The notes below the pieces were generated by a model. That model was not told where the DNA came from and made no database searches. It saw only the letters and a program-made list of their open reading frames with translations. From Tetraselmis striata (taxonomy: Eukaryota > Chlorophyta > Chlorodendrophyceae > Chlorodendrales > Chlorodendraceae), in the NCBI GenBank assembly GCA_006384855.1, contig VCJN01000289.1, positions 211,232 to 275,231 on the forward strand: a stretch of DNA of 64,000 nucleotides, written 5' to 3'. The translations under genes and the position numbers were made by a program. This document shows positions 11,027 through 22,519 of the stretch, one piece after another; positions within the stretch are counted from its first letter, which is position 1; the number at the start of each line of letters is the position of its first letter.

Positions 11027-12533
11027 ATGGCGGCGGCAGCGGCGGCGGCGGCGGCGGCGAGCCTGCTGCGTCGCGGCGCGGCAGGAACAATGGCGATAGC
11101 GGCGCAGGGCCAGGCGCGGGCGCTGTCGACCGCGTCACTTTCCGACTTCGACTTCCATCTGCCGCAGGAGCTCGTGGCGCAAGTGCCGGCGGAGCCTCGC
11201 GACAGCGCGCGCCTGATGGTGGTCCGCCGCGCGGAGGGCACCATCGAGCACGCCGTGTTCCGGCAGCTTCCGGACATCCTTAGCCCGGCGCACATGCTGG
11301 TCGCGAACAACAGCCGCGTCGTCAACTGCAAGCTGGCGGCACGCGGGCCGCGCGGCGCGCCGCTGGTGCTTTATCTGCTACAGCAGCTGGACGACGGCGG
11401 GGCCATGTGGGAGGTCTCCGGCGATGATGCGTACGAGGCGCTGCCGCCCGGGGCGGCCTTCTCGGTCGACACGCCCGGCGGGGCGGTGGAGGGCCGCGTG
11501 CTTGCCGCCGAGGGCCTGGACGCCCCGTCGCGAGCGACCTTTCGGGCGCCAGCGGGCTGCGGGAGCGTGTCCAGCCTCCTGCGCGAGGCGGCGAGCGTGC
11601 CGCTGCCTCCGTACATCCACTCCACGGCGGGGGCCGACTCGGGCGGCTACCAGACGGTGTACGCCAAGGAGGACGGCAGCGTGGCGGCGCCCACCGCGGG
11701 GCTGCACTTCACGGAGGAGGTGCTGGAGAGGCTGGCGGCACGGGGGGTGGCGCGGCAGGAGCTCACGCTGCACGTGGGCTACGGCACCTTCGGCCACGTT
11801 CGGCACGACGACCTCTCGCAGCACCGCATGCACTCCGAGGTCTTCACCATCAGCGACCCCGTCGCGGCCGCCATCAACACGCATCGGCGCGCCGGGCGCC
11901 CGCTTCTGGCGGTCGGCACCACCTCCACGCGTGTGCTCGAGTCGTGCGCCGCCGAGGACGGCACGCTCACTGCGCGCAGCGGCGAGACCGACATCTTCAT
12001 CCACCCGGGCTACCGCTTCCGCGCCGTGGACGCGCTGCTCACCAATTTCCACATGCCCAAGCTGACACCCATCATGCTGGTGGCCGCTTTCGCGGGGTGC
12101 GGCGCCCTCTTGTACCCCCTTTGCTATATACCCACTCCCACATCCCAAGTCTCCACCACACATTGTTCTCCGCCTCTCCGAGAACACGTCTGCCACATCC
12201 AATCATCCAAAATAATTCCAATGTCAGCAGCTTATTCCCTCACTCGCAATCAACCCCCCATGCCAGCCAGCCCGCCCCGTGATGCCACCGCAGCAATTCA
12301 CATCCTGTCCGTCCTTCAAGTCAATTCGCTTGACATTTACTAGTACCGCGGCTCCCTACTATTAACATCACGAGCATCACAGGAATGATGCGAGGTCCAT
12401 GAGCCCCCCCCCCCCCCCCCCCCCCCCCCCCGGCCCCTGCTGCAGATATGACCTCACCATGAAGGCGTACGAGGAGGCCGTGAAGGAGCGCTACCGCTTC
12501 TTCAGCTTTGGCGACTCCATGCTGATCCTGTAG
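11027..12533 (+). CDS. queA: S-adenosylmethionine:tRNA ribosyltransferase-isomerase (QueA), two exons
   Basis: QueA transfers and rearranges the ribosyl group of SAM onto preQ1-modified tRNA, giving epoxyqueuosine, a late step of bacterial queuosine synthesis. Exon 1 (11027-12096) starts with an Ala/Arg-rich leader of about 35 residues ending RALSTASL, compatible with a mitochondrial or plastid transit peptide. Then come family motifs: [72 protein letters not shown] and AAFAG. The apparent ORF runs on to 12343, but that tail is unlike QueA. A GT at 12097 and an AG at 12445 join exon 1 in phase to 12446-12533, which reads [19 protein letters not shown] and [10 protein letters not shown] then TAG, the normal QueA C terminus. 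The spliced product is about 385 residues; bacterial QueA is about 350. In-frame Met at 11090 is an alternative start. The gene is unusual for a eukaryote, since most only salvage queuine. Confidence 0.9.
12097..12445 (+). other. intron of the QueA gene with poly-C 3' tract
   Basis: A 349-nt phase-2 GT-AG intron inferred from protein continuity. It has a run of about 24 C residues (about 12407-12431) followed by cggcccctgctgcag at the acceptor. The C run acts as, or replaces, the usual polypyrimidine tract. Confidence 0.85.
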
Positions 12534-14901
12534 CGCCGCCGCAGGGCTGCAAGGCACGCACCCCGGATGACACGCCTCACGATTAGTCCCCGCGCCGCGC
12601 AGGCGCATGGTGGAATGAATGTGCGGGTGTGGGTGTGCCCGTGGTCGGGTAGGGAGGATGCTGGGACACTCCGGTGGCGGTACCCTCACTGGCCACACAG
12701 CCTACCCGCTAACAACACATTTCCGTTCCTACGTAAATATCGCTCCGTGGCTCACACCGGTTCCCGCATCGCACAGCCGCATTTCTCCGGTCAGCGGCTT
12801 TCGCGCTTGCTGGTATGCCTTGCGCGCAGCGCATCGCCGCGACTGGGGATGCCGGGGAGCAGGTGCCGAGGGACGAGGCAGGGGTTGTCTCACGTCAATG
12901 ATCAGCGAGTACTCGCCGGCATGCGGGTGCGCCGGCTCTGCGTCATATTTGAAGTGCGGTTGCAGTTGCCGAGCATGGCCACGCTTGGCAGGGAAGTGCG
13001 CACTGGTGCAGTACCCCCGCGCCGTAGGCGTTTTGATAGGCCACATGTGCTAGAAGCGGCACAGTAGAGACACAGGAATCACCTAGAAATACAACAGTCC
13101 AAAAAACCCCGTAGGCCTTTCATGAATGAGTCTCTCGAGAAACTGGCGTGGACTGCGCGGAATTGACCCAGCGGCGGCTTCAAAATACCGGCTTAATCAG
13201 GTCTGATTTGATCCGTTCATGTAGGACTATAGGAGGAAACACTTCCCGAGATTCCATGCACGGAAAGCCGGAAATTTCGCCATCGTGCAATAGTTCTGGA
13301 TATTATGTGTGTGTAACACGGAGTGTCTGGCTGACCACAGCGCGCCCGATGCATTGATAGCCACTGCCTACCGTACCCACGCTTTGGGTTAGCAATATAT
13401 CGCTGTTTTCGACCCCCCGCAAAGAGAGCAGAACGGACGCTGTCTGGACTTCTGTCAGAATATGTACAGTGCCACAAAATCTGCGCGGACTTGACGATGC
13501 AAGGAACCCGCGGACCCAATTTAATGGTCCGGGTATGGAACGACTCATTCATCGCACATGGCAGGAGGGCGAGGAGTGCCAGATGTGTCTTGCCATGCCT
13601 GCTTTCGCTGTAGCGCTACGGGTGCGTAGAATGGGCTTGGGCTTTGAGATGCTCGCATAGTTTTAGCACTATAGACTTGCAGACCTGGCAAGGCAACTGG
13701 CAAATACACTTTCGCTTTGTCTATGTGATTGGCACGGAATGGCAGTGTTAATGTGTGATGGACGACTCTGAACTACAGTTGGACTGTGGGAACTAACCTG
13801 GCTCCAGGCCAGCTGCTGTGACTGTTCAGGTCAACTAACAAACCTATGTGAAGCTGCTAAGTACAAGCAGCGTATGAGACTTCCTATATATAGTACCTCA
13901 GATATAACAGACTAAGGCACTAAGTACAACTAGTGATGTGAAACTGTGATTAGTACTTTGGCTGGAATATGAATGGCCGGGAGTCACTCTGGCCAGTAGA
14001 ACTGGTAAGGCATGTTGCAGACATGCCTCAAAATATGAAAGTTGAGAAACCTCACACCTGTAACTCGCTTTAAGCTTCTCCCACCTCCTGAGTCGGCCCT
14101 GTGCTCGACACCCTGCAATTCCCTGCAACAGATAGAGTGCATGCTGCTAGCAATCAGCTGCACACATTCCATCCTGTAAGCTCAGCAGACAACAAGCCTC
14201 ACATCCTTCTTGGTTGTCCAGTTTGAGGATGTATGGATTGCATCGTCTGGATCCATGCCATCCCATATATAATCCTTTGTCCTCCGATAAGAAAGGGAAA
14301 TGATACTTCAAACCTTACTCGTACCGGAAATGGGTGCGCATCTCATCGGCAGAGCGGTGTTGCTATCCGCGTATCTGTGATCTTGATACAAGCCGCATCA
14401 TTCATCATTGCAGCCAGCGCTTGAAGGTATACATGTATCCTAGGTAACAAGGTGTGAGTAGATAAATTGTAGATGTGTGGATAGTAGAACAATGGGATTT
14501 TTGTATGAGACAGATCTGCATGGCATTATCTCAGAGCCACCCTGCGTTGGCTCCCGATACCGCCTTTGCTTTCAGCTTGCGAATGCGACCATGCTGGAGA
14601 GTTGTGGATCCCTCGGCGGGACACCCAAGAAGCTGAGGAACACCGCACCTGTCACCGCACGTAACCTTACCCGTAGCTCTTTTTATCTATAATTGATACA
14701 TGGTAGCTTCCAGGGAGAAAACAAAGTACACCTCACTCGCCGTCATGCCGTAGTCATATGAAATCACACACACACACACTCATACACACACACACACACA
14801 CTGACACACACACACACACACTGACACACACACACACCATAACGTACACCTCACGCCATACAATACACCACACTCGCCGTCATGCCGTAGTCATATGAAA
14901 T

Positions 14902-14954
<53 letters not shown>

Positions 14955-14983
14955 TCACTCACTCACACACTCACACTCACTCA

Positions 14984-15057
<74 letters not shown>

Positions 15058-15637
15058 GGGGGGGGGGGGGAGTCGCGTCGCATCCTCGGCTATGTACCGA
15101 GTTAGCGACCTACTATTTACTATTTGTCGTTCTATCTTCGTACGGTATAGTCGCACAACAACTATAACATGCAGTAGTACTGGGTCGTACTAGCATCGGT
15201 GTTAATTGCAAAAGGCATGCTATAAGAAATCCTTCGCTAGAAGCAATACTACAAGATCAACACAATACGCTTAATCAAAAGGGGCACGCACCCTGCGGCT
15301 ACGCGTGCGACAACGCGCACTGTGCGGCGCACCCTCTTGCTCACCTCACTCACTGTGCCGAGGTCCATGCATGTGTACTCCGACATTTCCAAGAAGTCTC
15401 GAAGTGGGCCCTTCTGCCCTGGCTATATGTTGTGCCTCGCCGCATCCCGCAATGCTGGCCCCCGTTGCATGTCGCCTAACATGGTGCGATGAAACCGATT
15501 CACGGCCATGGCCCGGGGCGCTGCAACGTACTTGACCCCGTACCGCATGGTCTTGAACTCAAGCGCCATAATAAGCGCAGCACTCGTCGTCGTCTTCAGT
15601 ACAGGTAGTCGCTACATATGGATACGGGTACGGGTAT
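12534..15637. other. no confident gene; microsatellite-bearing spacer
   Basis: Most of this stretch is lower in GC than its surroundings and holds only short frames. A minus-strand frame at 15423-15569 (48 residues, starting MALEFKTMRYGVKYVAAP) looks protein-like but is isolated and unassigned. The segment cactcgccgtcatgccgtag is duplicated at about 14737 and 14871 on either side of CA repeats. Confidence 0.4.
14765..15059. repeat. (CA)n microsatellite with internal CTCA variants
   Basis: CA/TG repeats with interruptions run from 14765 to 14837 and from 14905 to 15059. They include a tcactcac sub-block at 14950-14990 and end in a run of about 13 G residues at 15058-15071. Confidence 0.95.
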
Positions 15638-15830
15638 TGATCTAAACTAGTTTATGGAGTTTCCTCCCTTGACCTAACCGCTTTTCAGCTACAAGTGCTG
15701 CTCAGTGGTACGGGAACTAGGCACGTGTTGTTGCGCCCTTTTTCGGTGCAGCACGAGTAGACAGAAAAGCAGCCATAACAGTTGAGCCTGCCATCTTCCA
15801 GTTTTCGATGCGTTCCACGCAACGATGTTA
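15638..15830 (+). repeat. ~190-bp direct repeat A (left copy)
   Basis: The segment from tgatctaaactagtttatgg to cagttttcgatgcgttccacgc matches 26264-26450 in the same orientation with few differences. It lies immediately upstream of the Gag-like and recombinase ORFs, so it is probably the terminal repeat of that element. The second copy 10.6 kb away would belong to a fragment of another copy or to a split direct repeat. Confidence 0.8.
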
Positions 15831-15937
15831 TAACTGTCTCGTAACCTGTTGCGAGCAAGGTCACCCCAGGTTGTTCAAGACCACACCCGGCTCACCACCC
15901 GAGTGTGATATTCTCGTCCGTACGTCCGTGCATTACC

Positions 15938-16813
15938 ATGCGAGATGGAGAAGAACCCGTCGTTGAGCCGACGCTCGAGTCGCTACACGCAGATGTGAAG
16001 CCCCAGTCTACATTGCTGCGGGAGCTTGCTACAGCAATGGCCCAACTTACGGCTCGTGAGCGCGTTGTTGATGGAGAAGGAGCACATGGTTCCGGTTCCG
16101 GGCAGCGCGTCGCGGGAGAGCCGACAGGCAGCGGGGGAGCCGCAGAGCGCCCCGACTTGCTAGAGCTAGCCCACAGCGGCCGCGTCGGAGCAAAATCCGT
16201 GAGTGACGAGGATGACTACCTCGCGGTGCCAGAACTACTGCAGAGAACAGAGTCTGGTTACGAGGCCGTTCGACCGGTCAGCCGAGTGCCTGGACTCTTC
16301 CCCCTGAGCACCGACCTAACGAACGAGTACCTCAAGCAGGATGACCGGCGTCTGCCGGCCCAGGAGGAGTATTTATGGATTTCGTGTTTCGGCGCCCACA
16401 TGGCCGCAATTTTCGTGGCGCTTGACGAGCTGCTGCCTTACGTCCCTGCTGCAAATCAGGACTTCATCCCTTACCTCGCGAGAGCTCGGAACCACGCCGA
16501 AGCCATCGACAAGGCGTTTCGCTTTCGTTTGGCCTTCCTACGGAGGCTTAATGAGGTCAAGCGTGTGCACGGTGACCAAGGTGTTCTGGACGTGCTGCGA
16601 GCTCAGCACTTTCAGCCTGATTATGAGCATCTAGGCTCCGCGATTTTTGGGGACCTCATGAGGGACTACGAGCGTCGCGTCTTCGAGGCGACAGCGGCCA
16701 GCAGCGCCAAAGTAACCGCTACTGCTCGGGTGGCGGCAGTAGTTGCAGGTCGCGGACGTGGACGAGGACGTGGCGGTGGACGCGGGCGTGGCCGCGAAGG
16801 TGAGCACGAGTGA
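15938..16813 (+). CDS. Gag-like protein of a tyrosine-recombinase retroelement
   Basis: A 291-residue protein starting at the first in-frame ATG (MRDGEEPVVEP). An acidic, variable N-terminal third is followed by a predicted helical core (about residues 125-245: LFPLSTDLTNEYLKQDD, EEYLWISCFGAH, LARARNHAEAIDKAFRFR) and a C-terminal RG-rich tail (GRGRGRGRGGGRGRG). A helical core with an Arg/Gly tail fits a nucleic-acid-binding Gag. It lies just upstream of a tyrosine recombinase in the same direction, an order seen in DIRS, PAT and Ngaro retroelements. No zinc knuckle is seen. A cellular RG-rich protein is the alternative. Confidence 0.55.
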   Translation: MRDGEEPVVEPTLESLHADVKPQSTLLRELATAMAQLTARERVVDGEGAHGSGSGQRVAGEPTGSGGAAERPDLLELAHSGRVGAKSVSDEDDYLAVPELLQRTESGYEAVRPVSRVPGLFPLSTDLTNEYLKQDDRRLPAQEEYLWISCFGAHMAAIFVALDELLPYVPAANQDFIPYLARARNHAEAIDKAFRFRLAFLRRLNEVKRVHGDQGVLDVLRAQHFQPDYEHLGSAIFGDLMRDYERRVFEATAASSAKVTATARVAAVVAGRGRGRGRGGGRGRGREGEHE

Positions 16814-17023
16814 CGATGTGGGGCGCCTTTCGTCGGAGCTGCTAGAGCTTTGCGAGGCCACCTTTCGGTGACCGCCGCAAAGCGCACCCTTGCATCTCAA
16901 CGGCGGGAGCGCCATGTATCATGACTTGACCCCCCCACCTTACAAACTTCATTTAGACCTTCCTCGGTGCGGCGCTTCTTACAGCTACAGCCGAGTGCGG
17001 CTCAACCATCCGCACACCTGCAC

Positions 17024-18373
17024 ATGGCGGCTCAACCAACCGCCTCCCGTACCATTCCCTCAATGCGTCCGTCGGTTGTTACACTGCGTGTTACAACTGG
17101 TTCGCAACGACCAAGCTTCGCGCGTGTACGCTACGCGCGTGACAGGCGCCACGAGCGCGAAGGGCGCGCGGGGCGGCCCTCCTACCTGAACCTAGCCCCG
17201 CAAACCCGTAGTGGTGCTACTGCAAACCCGTCCAGCAACTACCGGCCAACCGCCGGGAACCTAACCGCTGCTGCCGAGTACTTTGCGAACAGTAGTCGCA
17301 CCTCTGGAACTCTGTCGGTAAAACGACGCACTTACGTAATTGACGAGCCCGAAGCTGTCGCCCCTTGGGCTGCTTCACTACGATCTCGACTGCAGGAGGC
17401 TTTCGGCTCAGACGAGTTAGGACGACGGACACTCGACCTGCTCTCCAGCTCCCTCACCGCTCAGACACTCAAGAGCTACGCCGGCAGACTGTCTCAGTTC
17501 GCGGAGTTCTGCCACGACTCCGAGAACATCAGTCCTCTAGAGGCGACCACTGCTCATGTCGTTCGGTACGTCGCCTGGATTGGTGAGCGAGGGCACATTG
17601 GAGCCAAGTCCCTGCAACCTTACCTGTCTACAATCAACACGTTCTTCGAGCTGCACAACCTCGACCCCATCGCCAAGGACAGTCTACACCTCACTTCGGC
17701 AAGGCATGGGTTGATGCTGCGACAGCGCCGTCTAGAAACAACCCCTTTGCGAGTTCCTCTGCCTGCCGATGTAGCTTACCGCCTCGTCACAAAGGCCGAG
17801 CTGATTGTGTCTGCTCCCACCCCAGAGTACCAACACGACTTCCGAGCCCTCGTGGCCTCGGTTGTCAACTTCATGTTCTTCGCCAGAGGACTTACTGGCG
17901 TCTCCCGCCGAGTGCGGGATGTGCATGTCGACAATTACAACATTACCCTGCAGGTGTACCGCGAGAAAGGCCGCGCTGGCCGACGGGGGCGCGACGACCT
18001 GCGCGTACTTCTCCTTCCGGTGGCCGAGCACCCCCGAGTCGCACGTCTCCTGCACCACTTCATCGACACGGTACAGTCTGTCCCCCTGGTGAACGTTGCC
18101 TTGGCTGAAACAAACTTCTGGGCGGTCACCCCGAGCGAGCAGTCAAAACCTTGGACTGCCGCTACAATGTCGGACTGGCTGTCTACAGCAGTCCGTCTGG
18201 TCGGTGCTGCCCCTCCCGCCGGCACTTCCTGGACCTCACACAGCCTTCGCAAAGGAGCAGCGTCTGCGGCCAACGCCATCGGGGTACCATTGTCCCACAT
18301 TCGCTACCAAGGCGGCTGGGCCACTAACTCCGACGTCGTTCTGGACTACATCCACTGTGAGATTCATATGTGA
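17024..18373 (+). CDS. tyrosine recombinase of a DIRS/PAT/Ngaro-like element
   Basis: The ORF is open from 16967; the first ATG is at 17024, giving 449 residues. A basic N-terminal region is followed by a SAM-like core-binding part (LTAQTLKSYAGRLSQFAEFC, VVRYVAWIGERG, LQPYLSTINTFFELH) and a catalytic domain. Visible catalytic pieces are an Arg region near LTGVSRRVRDV, the box II signature TSHSLRKGAASAAN (H-x-x-R), GGWATNSDVV and the C-terminal Tyr in LDYIHCE. HSLRKGA and the GGWATNSDVVLDYI ending are typical of retroelement recombinases rather than phage integrases. No reverse transcriptase/RNase H frame lies between it and the Gag-like ORF or downstream, so this is an RT-less derivative or a Crypton-like element. 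Confidence 0.85.
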   Translation: MAAQPTASRTIPSMRPSVVTLRVTTGSQRPSFARVRYARDRRHEREGRAGRPSYLNLAPQTRSGATANPSSNYRPTAGNLTAAAEYFANSSRTSGTLSVKRRTYVIDEPEAVAPWAASLRSRLQEAFGSDELGRRTLDLLSSSLTAQTLKSYAGRLSQFAEFCHDSENISPLEATTAHVVRYVAWIGERGHIGAKSLQPYLSTINTFFELHNLDPIAKDSLHLTSARHGLMLRQRRLETTPLRVPLPADVAYRLVTKAELIVSAPTPEYQHDFRALVASVVNFMFFARGLTGVSRRVRDVHVDNYNITLQVYREKGRAGRRGRDDLRVLLLPVAEHPRVARLLHHFIDTVQSVPLVNVALAETNFWAVTPSEQSKPWTAATMSDWLSTAVRLVGAAPPAGTSWTSHSLRKGAASAANAIGVPLSHIRYQGGWATNSDVVLDYIHCEIHM

Positions 18374-19084
18374 CATACGGGTGACGAAGCACTACTACTA
18401 GCGACTATTATTTATCCGTGAAGGCTGCTGCTGGTGGCGGCACGTCCATCCAGTTACGTGCGAGTACATCCGGCGTTATTGCCGGCGGGCGATAAATCCT
18501 TTTTGTAATCATTATGGTAGTCGTACTAGCCCGGTGATGTGTTACATGGCACTGACGTATAAGGTACAAGGTTGTCTGTGTAGTACCGGGTAGTACGCGA
18601 TATATTTATTAAGCCGGTACCGGGTATCTAGTACGAACCCGGGCGCGATGACGAGTCGTCCTGTGGATAACTACGACTGTTAGTACATGGGAGCGCAAAT
18701 CGCAGCCGTACGTATTTGGTAACACTAGGGATTTTTGTGTACATTATAGCTAGTACTGCTGAACGGGCCTGCCAGCCGTCCGATCAAAGGTCATCAGATG
18801 GGCGGTTTGGCTGCCATGTTTTGCCAAAGAGTGCTCACGTTACATAAATATTCGCGAGGGGAAGGGCGGGGGCAGGCAGCGGTTTGCCGAAGAATGTTTG
18901 AATTACAATATTCGCGACAGCTGCCGTCGGGCATGTGGCGGGGGGCGGGGGGGGGGGGGGGGGGGGGGGGGGGGTGGCGGGCGTGGTCCCCCCGCCGCCA
19001 CCCCCCCCCCCCCCCCCCCCCCCTCCCCCCGCCGCCCGCCGCTCCCGCCGGGGGAGTGAGGGGAGGGGGGTAAGGGGGCGGGGG
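18374..19084. other. no gene seen; G-run/C-run hairpin at 18940-19027
   Basis: No coding potential is recognised. At 18940-19027 a run of about 30 G (with interruptions) is followed after a short GC-rich loop by about 25 C, giving a very stable potential hairpin. The G strand could also form a G-quadruplex. Confidence 0.5.
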
Positions 19085-19640
19085 CTACTGCTTGTTCTTG
19101 TTCTTGCGTGCCCGGGGGACCCTCCGCTTCGACGATCTCGCTGCCTCCGCCTGCGCCTCCGACTCCGCGACCGTCAGTTTCTTACCTCGGCGCTTCTTCA
19201 CTGGCCTCTTCCGCTTCTTGTCATCCGTCAGTGTCTTCACCACCCCGGGAGGCTGTGCCGTCGACGACGCCGCCATGAGCTTCCTTACCTTGGCGTCGGG
19301 ACGCCCCCTGTGCCTAGACGCCCACAACAAGCCACAATGGTTTCGCCTTTAAGCGGCTGAGGATGCGGCCTCCTCGGCCACCACGAGTTGCGCCGCTGGC
19401 ACTGTGGAAGCCTTGTCGTTGAGGTGGGCCTTACGGCGCTCCCGGACGAACCTGCGCGCGGCACAAGTTAGCCACGAGTGGGTGCGTGCTAATGTGGAGG
19501 GTGGAGTGTTTTGTTGCGCGCCCACCTTGTCACGCGTTTCCTCATGTCTTTCTCGTCCTCCTCGATGCCGGGGGCGAGGAAACGCGAGACAACAAGGCTC
19601 GCCGCCCACTTTTGCCCGGGGGGCGAGGTCTGCCATGGCG
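19085..19640 (-). CDS. possible lysine/arginine-rich protein, minus strand, fragmentary
   Basis: Two consecutive minus-strand frames look protein-like. 19349-19640 starts MADLAPRAKVGGE and contains THSWLTCAARRFVRERR. 19085-19330 contains KKRKRPVKKRRGKKL and ends ARKNKNKQ, like a nuclear-localisation tail. They are in different frames, and a GT at the CCAAG/GTAAGG boundary near 19286 could be a donor. A poly-C tract on this strand lies upstream (19667-19684). It may be a multi-exon gene, a transposon remnant or chance. Confidence 0.25.
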
Positions 19641-19985
19641 CCGTGAGCGGTGAAGGGGCGGGGGGGGCGGGGGGGGGGGGGGGGCTGCCGAGGTGGAGAA
19701 ACTAACACCCAGTCGACGACCGCCTTCCGCAGCAGTCAACGACACATCGGAGGCGAGGAGCAGCGCGCCACTACTATTTATATGCACGTATTGTCAAGAG
19801 CTAGTCGGTGCGGCATTGTGTCGGTGTAATTTCGCAATGTTTATTGTTGAAGTAGCACGGCGTAATGAATACACGGTTTCACCGAGTGAATCCGGGATAA
19901 TATGTGCGGTAGGGCGCGCCTATATGTGCGCGACGAATGTGCGCGCGCAGCGTTGTGCGGCGGTGTGCGGCGGTGTGCACCGATG

Positions 19986-20569
19986 TTAATATAGTGTGAA
20001 TATTATATCGGCCGTAGACGATCAGGTCTGGCAGCACCGCCCGTGCTTGTAAATAAGCGACAATGGATCACGTCATGCTCCGGTTGTACTCCTACACTTC
20101 CTCCACTTTGGCGGGTGGGGGGGGGGGGGGGGGCGGGGGGGGTCCTGTCCTTATTACTTGCATCGGTGGACGTGCTGGATATGGAGGTCACCGGGCACAT
20201 CGCGTGGTTTCGGAGCAGTTCATTCGCGCCTCCTCGTCTTGTTTGCAATCGTCGCCCTAATCCAATGCATGGTGAGTAGCGGGACACTGTGCCCCCCCCC
20301 CCCCCCCCCCCCCGGTTTATGTAAACAAATATCTAGCCGTGCATGCGCCGCAATCGGTACCCAATGAGCGGGGTATGTGACAGTGGTTTCGGAGCAGTGC
20401 AAGCATTCCGTGCGTGTGCACAAGCACGTACGACTGGGAATGAGGCGGGAATTGCGGATGGAGTGCATTGGCGGTGCATAGAATAGCGTGTTCCTGGGGT
20501 TTTGGCTGCATCGGACGCCGTATTCCCATCCATCCGGCACGGAATGTCCGGTTTTCACACTTTTGTGTG
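19986..20569. repeat. partial or rearranged copy of the 370-bp snap-back unit
   Basis: The junction motif ttaatatagtgtgaatatta appears at 19986. The right arm of the unit (ggagtgcattggcggtgcatagaatagcgtg) appears at 20459-20569, but the middle is replaced by unrelated sequence with a G run (20118-20139) and a C run (20290-20312). The motif gtggtttcggagcagt occurs at about 20204 and 20382. This looks like a diverged founder or an interrupted unit next to the clean array. Confidence 0.6.
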
Positions 20570-21720
20570 TTAATATAGTGTGAATATTACGCGTCTTTTA
20601 CGCCGGGTGGATGTGCATCCGGCGTCCGATGCACCCCAAGTATTTACAGCACGCTACTCTACGCACCGCCAATGCACTCCGCAAGCCCCGCCTCCATCCG
20701 CGTCGGAACCGGTAGTAAGTGCTGTTGTGTGCGCACATCGTGACAACATTACACGGTGGCAATTGCAATTAGCGGTGGATAATGTGAAGGCGTTTTCGAA
20801 ATCGACAGATAATGAGGCGGTGCTGGCGGAGTGCATTGGCGGTGCATAGAATAGCGTGTTGCTGGGGTTTTGGCTGCATCGGACGCCGTATTCCCATCAA
20901 TCCGGCACGGAATGTCCGGTTTTCACACATTTGTGTGTTAATATAGTGTGAATATTACGCGTCTTTTACGCCGGGTGGATGGGCATCCGGCGTCCGATGC
21001 ACCCCAATTATTTGCAGCACGCTAGTCTGTGCACCGCCAATGCACTCCGCAAGCCTCGCCTCCATCCGCGTCGGAACCGGTAGTAAGTGTTGTTGTGTGC
21101 GCACATCGTGACAACATTACACGGTGGCAATTGCAATTATTAGCGGTGGATAATGTGAAGGCGTTTTCGAAATCGACAGAGAATGAGGCGGTGCTGGCGG
21201 AGTGCATTGGCGGTGCATAGAATAGCGTGTTGCTGGGGTTTTGGCTGCATCGGACGCCGTATTCCCATCCATCCGGCACGGAATGTCCGGTTTTCACACA
21301 TTTGTGTGTTAATATAGTGTGAATATTACGCGTCTTTTACGCCGGGTGGATGGGCATCCGGCGTCCGATGCACCCCAAGTATTTGCAGCACGCTACTCTA
21401 CGCACCCCCAACGCACTCCGCAAGCCCAACCTCCATCCGCGTCGGAACCGATAGTAAGTGTTGTTGTGTGCGCACATCGTGACAACATTACACGGTGGCA
21501 ATTGCAATTATTAGCGGTGGATAATGTGAAGGCGTTTTCGAAATCGACAGAGAATGAGGCGGTGCTGGCGGAGTGCGTTGGCGGTGCATAGAATAGCGTG
21601 TTGCTGGGGTTTTGGCTGCATCGGACGCCGTATTCCCACCCATCCGGCACGGAATGTCCGGTTTTCACACATTTGTGTGTTAATATAGTGTGAATATTAC
21701 GTACGCGCCTTTTACGCTGG
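20570..21720. repeat. tandem array of ~370-bp units, each a snap-back MITE-like palindrome
   Basis: The junction ttaatatagtgtgaatatta recurs at 20570, 20939, 21309 and 21680, giving periods of 369, 370 and 371 bp. Each unit has ~80-bp inverted arms. The left arm runs from cgccgggtggatg through cgtccgatgcacccc to caatgcactccgc. The right arm runs from gcggagtgcattggcgg through ggctgcatcggacgcc to catccggc. The ~135-bp centre contains cgtgacaacattacacggtg. Identity between units is high, so the tandem spread is recent. Confidence 0.9.
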
Positions 21721-22519
21721 GTGGATGGGCATCCGGTGTCCGATGCACCCCGAATCTCACCAACACGCTACTCTACGCACCCCCAACGCACTCCGCCAGC
21801 CCCGCCTCTTTCCGCGCAGGTCCTACGTTCTATTGTATGTATATACATACGTACATGTACTGCTCCGAAACCAGCCCAAACTTAATGAGTGCACAAGTGT
21901 AAATGGGGGGGGGATGTGGCGGCGGGGCATCCACTCACACATACCCCGGCGATGCATGACAGATATTACATGCCGTGGCGGGTCGGCGGGCCGACCCGGC
22001 GGGCCGACCCGGCGGGGGGCGTGGTGGGGGGGGGGGGGGGGGGGGGGTCTATTCAACTAGACGTGCCACAGTGTCGTTTCGTGGAGCAGTATATGTGCCC
22101 GGCCTCATTTATACCGCCCCCTACCTGCGCTGCATGGTCCACCCCTACGAATTACTTAGCACAAACCGCCATTACTTAATAGGAACCTAGCACAGCCAGG
22201 CTTATATGCCCGCTTTGCCGATCAACTTCTACGCACTTTCCGTCCCTCAACCGCCGGACATGGGGGTTAAGCCGCCAGCCTCGGCAGTTGCTTAGCCAGA
22301 CTTGGCATCCCGTACCGTGTCCATGGCTTCGCAGCTCTGCCGCCGGCACACGCCGAGTCCGGCGCTTGCTGCCGCGGGGTTGCGCACGCATGCACGCACG
22401 GTAATACGCCGCCGACGCCGCCACGCTTCCTTCCACCACCTTCGCCAGCCGCAGCTTCGCACGCCGTTCCGCCGACATACGAAACGCACGAATCCCCCCC
22501 CCCCCCCCGTCCCCGCGTC
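21721..22519. other. no gene seen; decayed arm of the 370-bp unit then G/C runs
   Basis: A diverged left arm (gatgggcatccggtgtccgatgcacccc) extends to about 21800. A ggcgggccgacccggc direct repeat lies at 21980-22012 and a run of about 22 G at 22026-22047. A 14-bp C run lies at 22495-22508. No frame is convincing. Confidence 0.4.

Noticed and set aside
11378-12202. 274-codon minus-strand frame opposite QueA
   Set aside because: Low-complexity Gly/Arg/Val-rich shadow of the QueA exon.
12097-12343. C-terminal extension of the QueA open frame past 12096
   Set aside because: It has no similarity to QueA, while a GT-AG intron restores the family C terminus at 12446-12533.
16631-16915. Minus-strand frame over the RG-rich end of the Gag-like gene
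   Set aside because: Ser/Thr/Ala-rich shadow produced by the repetitive RG codons.
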